A DNA stretch of 64,000 nt from Hemicordylus capensis (taxonomy: Eukaryota > Chordata > Lepidosauria > Squamata > Cordylidae). Within the stretch, counting starts at the first letter, position 1. Each line of letters starts with the position of its first letter. Made by a program: the position numbers and the translations under genes. The notes under the pieces were generated by a model. That model saw nothing but the letters and a program-made list of their open reading frames with translations. It ran no database searches and was not told where the DNA came from. The stretch covers positions 262,888,687-262,952,686 of the forward strand of contig NC_069658.1 of NCBI RefSeq assembly GCF_027244095.1, written 5' to 3'. Of the stretch, positions 1 to 10,800 are shown piece by piece.

Positions 1-159
1 CTGGACAGGCATTTGTCAGGAATGCTGCTGGAGCAGACTTCTGCACTGACTGCAGGGCTGAACTAGACAATCTCCAAAAGTCCCTTCCAACTAACATTCT
101 ATTTTTCTAAATAATGGCAGGAATTGCAGTATTCTGCCAACCCAGGCAGGGGTATTTAA

Positions 160-628
160 TAGGTTTCTGGGCAAAATACAAAGTGCTGGTTATAACCTAT
201 AAAGCCCTAAACTTCTTAGGCCCACAGTACTTAAGAGAGTGTCTTCTTTTGCACAATCCCCATTGTCCACTGCATTCGTCAGGGGAGGCCCGTCTGTGCC
301 TACTTTCAAGTCGTTGGTGGCCACTCAGGGATGGGCCTTCTCAGCTGTTGCTCCGAGATTTTGGAATGCGCTTCCCGCTGACATAAGACTCTCCCCATCT
401 CTAGAGGTTTTTAAAAGATCTTTGAAGACTCATCTTTTTAACCAGGTCTTTTAGCTTTTGTAATTTTAAACATTGTAAATTTTTCATTTTAAGCAGCTTT
501 TTTTGAGTTTTAATTGATTTTAATGTTTGGTTTATTTGTATTGTTGTTTTATGACTGTGAACCGCCCCGAGACTTTGGTTTGGGGCGGTATATAAATGTA
601 TTAAATAAATAATAAATAAATAAACCCA
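160..628 (+). mobile_element. L2 LINE, 3' end fragment (older subfamily)
   Basis: The sequence encodes the end of an L2 reverse transcriptase (FWAKYKVLVITYKALN, then a WNALPADI-like motif), followed by an AT-rich 3' UTR. It ends in the CCGCCCCGAGACTTTGG / GGGGCGGTATATAAAT hairpin region and an (AATA)n tail. It is 5'-truncated, and the coding part is broken between two frames. Confidence 0.8.
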
Positions 629-1535
629 TCCACCCACTCCCAACAATCAAGGCATAATCAGAACCGGCTGAGTAGTACCTCCGATGCTCAGTGATGTAGT
701 TGCAAATTCTGAAGTGCAGGCACTCTCCATGACAGCCCCCATGGCCATGCCCACCCCAACAGCCAGGGAAGCCGAGAAGTACCGGCGCTCTGTCCCTGCG
801 TGTCTCCCCTCCACTATACCCTTGTCCCTGAGTTAGGAGAGGTCATTCATACCTAAGTTGTGGTGTTAAGAAGGTGCTGCTGGCCCACAGTTTCTGGCAG
901 GGGCTGCTGTGACTGCTTCAGCTAACTGCAAAAGGTATCGGGGGTTGTTACGCAGCCACATGCAGTATCCCAGTCCCCGGGTTTGGTGGGGTGTGGCTAC
1001 CTGCACCACTGGCACTGTGGCTTGGTACTGGCATGCCGTGTGGCCCCAAGCATGTTCCCACAGATGTAAATCCTATTGTGCTCAACAGGACTCACTTCCA
1101 TGTAAGTGTGCATAAGATTAGAGTGCCAGTGAAGCAAAACAATGGATCGGGCTCTATTTCTCTCTGACATTAATCATTGAGCGCATCATGCTAGATAGAT
1201 TGCAGTACAATTTGATGTTCATAATTTGAATAAAGCTTCTCATTATGGTTATTCCAGTTCAGTAACTAGTGTTGTTGGTGCTTTAGGAAAATATTTCCCC
1301 TTTGCATATTGTTACTTCCTATGGCATGATCTGAAGGGAAATAATGGAGTAACTCTGCAAAAGCTAAGAGAGTTTGAGTCAGGTGTGTGCTTGGATAGAA
1401 CCCTGTGTATGCCATCTTGAGCTCCATGAGAGAAAGGTGGGCTAGAAATGAAGTCTACTTGCAGCAAGCTACAAGATAAAGACAATATATTTTCCTCAGT
1501 ATGATACATATACAGTATATCTATATATCTCTATA
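629..1535. other. unassigned stretch
   Basis: I see no exon, SINE or clear repeat here. The sequence is ordinary, about 45 percent GC, becoming AT-rich near the Tc1 insertion. Confidence 0.4.
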
Positions 1536-1537
1536 TA

Positions 1538-2320
1538 CAGGTGAAACTCGGAAAATTAGAATATCGTGCAAAAGTCCATTAATTTCAGTAATGCAAATTA
1601 AAAGGTAAAAAAACTGATATATGAGACAGATGCATTACATGCAAAGCGAGATAAGTCAAGCCTTAATTTGTTATAATTGTGATGATCATGGCATACAGCT
1701 CATGAAAACCCCAAATCCACAATTTCAGAAAATTAGAATATTACATGGAACCAAGAAGACAAGGATTGAAGAATAGAACAATATCGGCCCTCTGAAAAGT
1801 ATAGAGTGTACTGTGCTTGATTGGCCAGCAAACTCGCCTGACCTGACCCCATAGAGAATCTATGGGGCATTGCCAAGAGAAGGATGAGAGACATGAGACC
1901 AAACAATGCAGAAGAGCTGAAGGCCGCTAATGAAGCATCCTGGTCTTCCATAACACCTCATCAGTGCCACAGGCTGATAGCATCCATGCCACGCCGCATT
2001 GAGGCAGTAATTGCTGCAAAAGGGGCCCAAACCAAGTACTGAATACATATGCATGCTTATACTTTTCAGAGGTCCGATATTGTTCTATTCTTCAATCCTT
2101 GTCTTCTTGGTTCCATGTAATATTCTAATATTCTGAGATTGTGGATTTGGGGTTTTCATGAGCTGTACGCCATGATCATCACAATTATAACAAATTAAGG
2201 CTTGACTTATCTCGCTTTGCATGTAATGCATCTGTATCATATATCAGTTTCACCTTTTAATTTGCATTACTGAAATTAATGGACTTTTGCACGATATTCT
2301 AATTTTCCGAGTTTCACCTG
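1538..2320 (+). mobile_element. non-autonomous Tc1-type element, copy 1 (783 bp, long TIRs)
   Basis: The element is bounded by CAGGTGAAACTCGG and its inverted copy, flanked by TA duplications (1536-1537, 2321-2322). The inverted repeats reach about 255 bp each. Between them lies only the 3' end of a Tc1 transposase on the plus strand (LDWPANSPDLTP near 1816, and RPNNAEELKAANEASW to KGAQTKY-stop, 1875-2042), interrupted by an in-frame stop and a frame shift after DLTP. It must have been moved by a transposase supplied elsewhere. Confidence 0.92.
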
Positions 2321-3160
2321 TATGGTAACATATATTAAAATATTATGTATATATATGGTAACAAAACTGCCCAGAGATGCAAGTTTTGGGCTGTACAGAA
2401 ATATATTAAATAATAAATAAATAATGGGTCAATATCTATATTATCATATATACATGTTTCAATTGAATTTTTGCTTATGATACACACGGTTATTTGATCA
2501 AATTCAGAGATTATTTCATACTGAAGTACTTAATGTTCAGTTCAGGAGCACCGTAGCCAGATTCCTTTTAAAGGAATGAAATACTACTTTGAGGTTCTCT
2601 AGCATACTTTTGTAAGTACAAGCAGAGAATATAGTGATCTTCACTATTTTTAAAGCGGGGGCTACTTTGGCAAAAAACTTTGAATGTGAAAACCATTTTC
2701 CGCTGTGCTAAACTCCACACAGTACTGAACTTTTCTCAGTAATGGGAGAGGGCCCTTTAAGAGAATTGGAGACCGCTCTTAAGAGCTCTATGTGAGAAAC
2801 ACTGCTTTGGAAGGATTACAAATGCCAGTGCTCTGTGCACGCCTTCCAAGATGGTGCAGGGGCTAAGAGGGCTCAATTTCCCTCAAAGAAGACCCCCCAC
2901 CCAACCACTCAGTGCTGGGCAAAGCACAGCATTTTACAAGGGGAACAGTCACCCGGGGGACTATGCAAAGACTAGTATTCAGCTTTGGCGGAAGCTTTAT
3001 AGAGGCCCAGCAATAAACAATGAGTCAGGGAGCCACACTTAGTTTTGATGGAGGCTGCCACTGGCCCATAGGCCTTACAACAAAGAATGCTGTGCAACAA
3101 GACTGTGTAGGATTCCCTAAATATTGTAATACTGTAGTCATACCTTTAAACTGTAAATAA
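2321..3160. other. unassigned, with a short LINE-type tail
   Basis: An AT-rich (TATA)n stretch is followed by a short tail resembling a LINE 3' end (about 2395-2432, AATAAATAAATAA). The rest is unassigned single-copy-looking sequence. Confidence 0.35.
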
Positions 3161-3189
3161 CAATCCAGTATGTTGTTTCTGTAATGGAC

Positions 3190-3300
3190 TTTGTTTATTG
3201 GAATTTCTATCCTGCCTTTCTATTACAAAGAGACTCAAAGCAGGTTACAATATCTAACTCAACCAACCAACCAACCCAAATCAAATATAAATCCATTTAA
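3190..3300 (-). repeat. LINE 3'-terminal fragment
   Basis: The sequence resembles the 3' end of a reptile LINE read on the minus strand (CTATCCTGCCTTTCTATTAC, then CAGGTTACAAT). It is short and old. Confidence 0.4.
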
Positions 3301-3504
3301 ATCTTAACAGAAGAGATACAAAACAGAAGAGAGGTGGCAACTTTAATACTGAGGAACAGCAAAAACAATCAAACAGAAGACAGTGTCCAATCCAGGTGAA
3401 GTTGAGCCCGTGAGGGAGTTACAGGGCATAGGTCAGGCAATTATCTGGAGGGGAGAACAAGAGCAAGAGCTAGAGCAATGGACTGGCTGGCTGAGACTGC
3501 AGGT

Positions 3505-3680
3505 CCAGATCAAGAATGGTTAGAATCTACAGAAGCCCAGGAGGTCAATATTGAACTAGATGGATCAATGGTTGGTGGTTTCCTCTGTAATCTAAAAGGG
3601 CTCCTTTACTACCAGGTTCTTGCTAGAAAAAGCTGTTTTCTGACTCGGTATAAGGCAGCTTCCTGTGTTCCTATGTAATC
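3505..3680 (+). repeat. SINE tail, interrupted
   Basis: The piece contains the squamate SINE tail signature GAACTAGATGGATCAATGG and, about 75 bp later, CTGACTCGGTATAAGGCAGC and TTCCTGTGTTCCTA. Foreign sequence separates the two halves. Confidence 0.55.
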
Positions 3681-3762
3681 TTTTCCCTGCACTTCTATAT
3701 GAAGTGTGTTGGTTGCCAGGCATGCAAATAGATCTGAGATGAATGTGAAGACTAAAGTAAAG

Positions 3763-4237
3763 TAGGGATGTGCATGGAACTGGCGACTGCTGGTTTGAAG
3801 GTGGGGTGTGTGTGATAGCTTTAAGGAGAGGGTACTCTTACCTTCCTGCCCACCCTGCCGCCATGTTTCCCCCACCGGCGCTGTGCTTTAAAATGTTCCC
3901 GCAGGGTGGCAGCATACCTCCCTGCCGCCCAGCTGCATGGTGGCCCGGAAGTACCCAGTGTGTGTGTGTGTGAAGTGCGTGTGCAAGCATGACATCTTGG
4001 TGGCACTTCCGGTCCACCAAGCACTGAGGCGCCAAGGAGGTACGCTACTGCCCTGCGGGACTGTTTTAAACCATAGCGCCAGCGGGGGAAACACCGGGGG
4101 GGGGGGGGAGAAGAGCACTCTTCTTGGTCCTTAAAGCTATCCCCTGCCCCCACCTTCGAGCTGGCCAAACCAGCGGACTTTTGAACCAGTTCAGAGGTCC
4201 ATAAAAGGGCCTCTGAACTGGTTCACACACATCCCTA
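3763..4237. mobile_element. hAT-type foldback MITE (TAGGGATGTGCA family), perfect 8-bp TSD
   Basis: The element starts TAGGGATGTGCA and ends with an imperfect inverted copy. It is flanked by AAGTAAAG at 3755-3762 and 4238-4245. The two halves are imperfect inverted copies of each other, GC-rich, including the CCCACCGGCGCT / AGCGCCAGCGGGGG arms. Open frames inside it on both strands are composition artefacts. Confidence 0.88.
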
Positions 4238-4776
4238 AAGTAAAGCGTGCTGATTTCAAAAGGTACTGATATGTCCTTACCACTAGTGGAAAGCAATGCT
4301 GTACCCTTATGCAGATCTTATGGAGAAGGGGCACAAGCGTGGGGGGTGGGGCTCTCTCCTTGGTGAAAGGTTATCAGTCCCCCAAACATACGTCATTGCC
4401 CTTCCATCCTCCATACCTTTCAGACAATACCTCTTCTATCCAAACTGGAAAGTGGTTCAGGAGAAGGCAGATTCACAGAGGTGTATGACACTACAGGTGA
4501 TTTCTGGGGTAGAAAGCATAAGGTACTGCTGTCTGCAAGATGGGTGAATTACTGGTACTTTTGCTATGGCTGATTACATTATGAAAGCTTGGCTAGGCAC
4601 AGATGAAGTAATCAAAAGAAGCATTGGGAGCAGGTATCTTCATTTTTGCAAAAAATGAAGGATTTCTCTTAGGATAAAGGGCACTGAGGAGAACTCTTTT
4701 TCAGATGATGTTTGGTGACACCTACAAACCCAAAATAAAAAATAAAATAAAAATGGAGCGTACATTAGAAACTTAC

Positions 4777-4835
4777 CATAGCCTCAAACACATCACAGAA
4801 GCCACACGGTAAGTGGGACACTCCTTGAATATCTT
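4777..4835 (-). CDS. possible TRIM-A exon 8, 59 nt
   Basis: A CTACAG acceptor and a consensus GTAAGTTT donor bound 59 nt. In the phase required by exon 7 it reads EDIQGVSHLPCGFCDVFEAM with no stop. The pyrimidine tract is poor and no family is recognised, so this may be a chance exon. Confidence 0.3.
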
Positions 4836-7800
4836 CTGTAGTTCTGGGCTACAGGAAACTGCTGCTTTGCTGTGGCTCAGAAAGTATACTGTCTGTGTGC
4901 ATGTGAAATTGTCTCTCTCTCTGCTAACTGAGAATAAAGCTTCATCTATTTATTTATTATTTATTAATTTGTTTGATTTATATACTGCCCTGCCAAAATG
5001 GCTCAGGGCGGTTTACAATTAAAACAAACCTATTTAAATCTATCTGATTTAAATACTCTAATACAGTGGTTCCCAAACCAGGAGCCTCCAGATGTTGCTG
5101 AACTACAACTCCCATCAGCCCCAGCTACTATGGCTAGGGATGATGGGAGCTGTAGTTCAGCAACATCTGGAGGCTCCCAGTTTGGGAACCGCTGCTCTAA
5201 TCCATGAATGTGTATGTGCTACAACAAATCCATTGGTTTCTAAGGTGCCACAAAACTCTTTGGGTTTCATGGTTAGCCACCCTACAATGCCCTTTGCTGG
5301 ATTTGCTCACAAACCAGAAAAGTTTGTCACAGCATGAAGATAAGCGTTATCACAGATATTCATAACATCAACTCTTAATATCTGCAGATGAAGCTGCTGT
5401 TAAAGGCACAGAAGCAGAGATCTGTAAAAATATTGGTGCTCAGCTTTCACACTCATTAGCATATCATTTCTTTTTTCAATTAAAAAAAATTAAATTTGAA
5501 AAAAAATGCAAGAAAGGGAACCGGAACTGCCCTGTGTAAGCCAGGCCTCTACACCCACCATCTTTGTCCCACACCCAGTAGCCCTGGAAAAGGCCCATTT
5601 CACAGACTTACCATCTCCCATCGAAAACCTTTTATCAGCCTGAGAGACAGTTCGGGAGGATGTTCTGCTGTCCAGAACATGGTCAGGTTTAACAGTTGCT
5701 CTCTGGTCTTGAAGGGTAAATTTATTTGTATGTGGATCAGTAATAACCTTAACCATTTTTCTTTTCATAGCTGGAGAACTGGACTCTTCTTTCCTCACTT
5801 CAAATGGCAAAGTATCTAAAGAGAGCATGAGATATGGAATTGCACAGAGGCATGGTCAAAACCACTACACAAAGTGACCAGCGCCTATTATATTATGTTA
5901 CTGTATTCATGTTTTGTGAGGGAGGGGGAAAAAGAAATTTTACAGGAGTTAACCCTAATAAGTTATTATTAATGTATCACTTCAACTAAAAGGTTTTTAA
6001 ACTATTAAAGTGATTTAATATGGGGATCTGTATGGACTTTTGGGAACAGTTTGGTCTAAATTTGGATGGAACCAGTTCAGTTTAACTGATCACCTGGGCC
6101 GGTCGTTTCAATGAACCAGCTTGAACTGTTTGGAAGTGGTTCACAATCAAACTGCTCGAACTGGTCCAGTTTGTGGTGATCTAGTTCACGAGCAAACTGG
6201 TTCTGCACATCTAATGGTTTTAATATAATATATTTAATATAATAGAAAAGGAATAAGATTGTTGCCTGTCTGCAAATGGTTCACATCTAAGAAGAAACAC
6301 AAGGAAAACACCAACAACAGTCATTATTGTCTTGTTCTGTAATATCAGATTTTAGAGAGATATTTGTGTTAGCAATAATCAAAGCACTACCAAATGGTAG
6401 TTTCAGGCCCTGATCCTGATGCTGTGTGGGGGGGGGGGGCTAGTGAGCCACCACTTTAAAAGGTTCCTCTTCTTGGCTAGTTAGTGGGGGAGCACTCAAG
6501 AAGTAGAGATGTAAAGTGTTACAAAGTAGATTCATTCAGAATCATGCACAGAGCCACGAAGTGTACTGAACACAGTGTTACAAATTATTATGTGTGACTC
6601 AAACTCAATGCTGAGACTTGCAAAGCACAAGCTGGCTGGTTCAAGAAAGTGAGCCTGGCTATGTTATGGTAACTCTGGTGGAAAGTGTCTGGCTCTGACT
6701 GTTTAGAATCTCAACAGCCTCTCCACAGGCTGGGAATGCTGAAGTGGCTTGAAGAGCTGGCCCAAGCCTTGCCATTCCTCACTTTCAGATCACCCACCCA
6801 CAAGGCAGGGGAAAGCCTTCAACAGTCAAAGGAATGGCTCATTATTGGTGGAGGGAAGGAACAGTTACAGGTGAGACTCGGAAAATTAGAATATCGTGCA
6901 AAAGTTCATTAATTTCAGTAATGCAAATTAAAAGGTGAAACTGATATATGAGACAGACGCATTACATGCAAAGCGAGATAAGTCAAGCCTTAATTTGTTA
7001 TAATTGTGATGATCATGGCATACAGCTCATGAAAACCCCAAATCCACAATCCCAGAAAATTAGAATATTACATGGAACCAAGAAGACAAGGATTGTAGAA
7101 TAGAACAATATCGGCCCTCTGAAAAGTATACAGTGTACTGTGCTTGATTGGCCAGCAAACTCGCCTGACCTGACCCCATAGAGAATCTATGGGGCATTGC
7201 CAAGAGAAGGATGAGAGACATGAGACCAAACAATGCAGAAGAGCTGAAGGCCGCTAATGAAGCATCCTGGTCTTCCATAACACCTCATCAGTGCCACAGG
7301 CTGATAGCATCCATGCCACGCCGCATTGAGGCAGTAATTGCTGCAAAAGGGGCCCAAACCAAGTACTGAATACATATGCATGCTTATACTTTTCAGAGGT
7401 CCGATATTGTTCTATTCTTCAATCCTTGTCTTCTTGGTTCCATGTAATATTCTAATTTTCTGGGATTGTGGATTTGGGGTTTTCATGAGCTGTACGCCAT
7501 GATCATCACAATTATAACAAATTAAGGCTTGACTTATCTCGCTTTGCATGTAATGCGTCTGTCTCATATATCAGTTTCACCTTTTAATTTGCATTACTGA
7601 AATTAATGGACTTTTGCACGATATTCTAATTTTCCGAGTTTCACCTGTATGTCATGGTCTCTCGGCTAGCTCAGCTTTTTTTTTTTAAACTAGAAGAATA
7701 TTGTTTTGGGAGAAACAGGGAAGATCTGCAGGTTGAGTTAACTGCTTCTCCCCCTACATTTTCATTCTAAGGTGTAGTGTAGTTCCACCCTTACTTTGTT

Positions 7801-10800
7801 TATCAGGCAGTTTATCACAAACCTTGTAAATATTGTTAGGAAAAGTACAATTCTTTTGTAAGTTGATCACTGTGATGGCTGAGACAAGATGTTCCTGAAA
7901 AGCTGTTATCACCGTCAAAGTAGCCACTAGAGATGTGCACAGAACTAGTTCAGCACTCCTTTTCTGGAGTGCAGAACCGGTCCGATCAGCTGGAAAAGTA
8001 CACATTTGGAAGAGATCAGAGATTGCCACCTAGACCAAACTAACCAAGGAAAGATCCATGATAAATACATGTGGTTTTTGTTTGTTTTGTTTTTAACAGC
8101 ATAACTCTTAACATCCACCAGTATATAGAAAACAGCACATCCTCAGCCCAGCCAAAGTCATGTACAACAAAGTATGTTTGGCTACAGGCCTCAAGTAACA
8201 AGTAGGCAATAATTTTAGCAGGTCTTGTGGTAATGAGCATGAATTGTCCCCTCTGCTAAGCAAGGTCTACCCTGGTTTGCATTTGAATGGGAGACTACCT
8301 GTGAGCACTGTAAGATGTTCCCCTTAGGGAATGGGGCTGCTCTGGGAAGAGTATTTGCATACTTGCATGCAGAAGGTTTCAAGTTCCCTCCCTGGCACCT
8401 CCAGATAGGGACTGAGAAAGACTCCTGCCTGTAACCTTGGAGAAGCTGCTGCCAGTCTGTGGAGACAATACTGAGCTAGATAGATCAGTGGTCTGAATCA
8501 GTATAAGAAAATAAATAAAGCGTAGTGGGATCTATGAAATCAAACCTACAAGAAACAAAGAGATCCCCCACCAAATTGTCCATTAACCACATAACCAAGC
8601 ACAACTTTGTCCAATAGATCTATAGTAGAAATTTATAAATGGTATCAAAGAAACAATTGCATGGTGTGAGAGGAATGATAGTGTGGAAACTGATGTGAAG
8701 CATAAATGTGTGGACTTATTCGTTTAAGCATCACATCAATTTCCAGACTATGGACTTTATGAATCCCGCCCACAGCATACAATTGTTTCACTGATACAAT
8801 TTTCCAATTGTTTTGTCTTGTCTTAGATGGAATATAATTTCTGATTTAGATTGGACAAAGTTGTGCTTGTTTTTTCATCACATAGTTAGTGGACAGTTTG
8901 GTGAGGGATCTCTTTGTTCCTTATTGGTCTGAATCAGTCTAAGGCAGCTTCCTATGTTCCTAACATTGCAGTGCACTTGGGAATATGCATCTCCATCAAC
9001 TATGCCAGCGATGTAGACACTGGCTTGGATCAAATGCCCATCTGTATCCAATTGCGCATCACAAGGTGGATGCATATCCAGATGTACATCTACCTCCACA
9101 TACAATTTGTGCCCAGAAAAATGTATGCACATCATCCTTGCTGATTGGGATGCATGCATTTTCTATTTTTTATTAATTAATTGATACAGTAACATAGTCT
9201 GTATTATAAAACTGTATCTCTGGAAAAACTCATGAAACCAGTTTCAAGATCAGCAGAACTTGTGCACATCATCCTTGCTGACTGAGATGCATGCATTTTC
9301 TATCTTTTGATTCTTATAGTAACAATGTCTACATTTTTTTAAGTGTCTGTGAAAAAACTTACCTTTGCTACTTGTTGCTGTTCCAGAATCCACTAGAGAT
9401 TCCCACTGGCCTCTATCAATTTCAGACAGAGTGTCTAGAGAGGAGCAAAAATAACAAGTTTTTTAAAAAAATCCAAACAGTTGTGCAATTATAGTAGTAC
9501 TAGAACAGCCTGCTTCAGAAGCAGGTAAGTCATACAGACACCTGAATGATCACAGCTACCTTGAAAATATAGAATCTAAGAATCATCAGGGCTCTTGCAG
9601 AATCCCGAGAACCATTGTGCTCCCCACTTTTAGAAGTTAGGCTTCTGACAACCAGAGAAAGGACCACAAAAAGACACCCAGTTGTGGAATAATACATATT
9701 TGTCCACTGTCCACTACCAAAGTCTCTAGGCAGTTTACGGCAATAAAGCCAAGAAATTATAACATATAAAAAGATCAAATTAAAATACTCATAAATACTA
9801 CCAGATATCTAAAAAGCTTGGCTGTGTTTGTTTATTTAACATATTTATTTATTTAAAACCCACCACAAAGAAAGTTCATCTGATACCACGACCAATAACT
9901 TTTAGATGTTCTGCCAGACAGCCCGATTTCAGGGTAGCCTAGAGAGCACCCTTCTATGTGATTGTGCTAACTATATGGGACTGTGGGACCATGGTCTCCA
10001 TTTTAGAAGCTGCAGCTCATGGGCTCATAAACTTTTCACCTGCCTGGGTTTAGCAAGACCCACAGCTGGTTGCTCAGCATGAGCAAAGCGTGGGACAACA
10101 TGCCCCATGGTCAGAATAGTGAAGACTGAATGCCCCCGCCCCTCTCTGTTTCACAAGAGAAGGCAAGAGCCAACAAGCAGACTCCATTGATCAAGGGAAG
10201 AAATCCTCCCTTTTATGAGAGATAACAGTAGAGCACTTCTTGGGAGTCACACAGATAAGTGGTGCATTTCCTGACCCATTCTGAATTAACAATTTAGCTG
10301 GCAAGGACTCAGGGAAATGAGCACATCAAAACTGGAGATGTGTAATCTTGTGTACCTAGGGTCATTCTGTTCTCTAGATCGTCAATTCAGCATGGCTCCA
10401 TTCAACATGCACAATCCAGCTCTATAACTTTATCTTTGCCTTTGTTGGGCAAAATCCACTTATGCCTGGATTTTAGAGTTAAAGACGCCTCTTCGTCTTT
10501 CCCAAACCCCAAACTTGCTCAAATTTGATACTCTAGCCAAACTAACTCCCCATTCTAAGCCAAAAGCACAGTCGGAGTGTCTAGCCAGCACCCTGGGGCA
10601 GTTCTGGCAACAGATGTTAGGCCAAGTCCACCCTGTGGGCCTGAGCTTTTAACACCAACTATTATAAACTGAGTGGAATCACTTTTAATGAGAAACATCC
10701 AGACCAAATTAGTCACGACAAAGACCTATTGAAATTAATGGGACTTAAATTAGTAATGACTAATTTATTCCATTGATTTAAGTGGCATTCAGTCATGACT

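Noticed and set aside
1733-2054. Minus-strand open frames in the Tc1 element (also at 7060-7381)
   Set aside because: They are shadows of the plus-strand transposase C-terminus and TIR; the plus frame carries the RPNNAEELKA and KGAQTKY motifs.
3821-4168. 115-codon minus frame and overlapping frames in the 3763 element
   Set aside because: Composition artefact of a GC-rich palindrome with perfect transposon flanks. The same applies to frames in 14361-15203, 20141-21478 and 49297-49962.
5496-5819. 107-codon plus-strand frame
   Set aside because: It lies antisense to TRIM-A exon 7, whose splice sites and phase support the minus strand.
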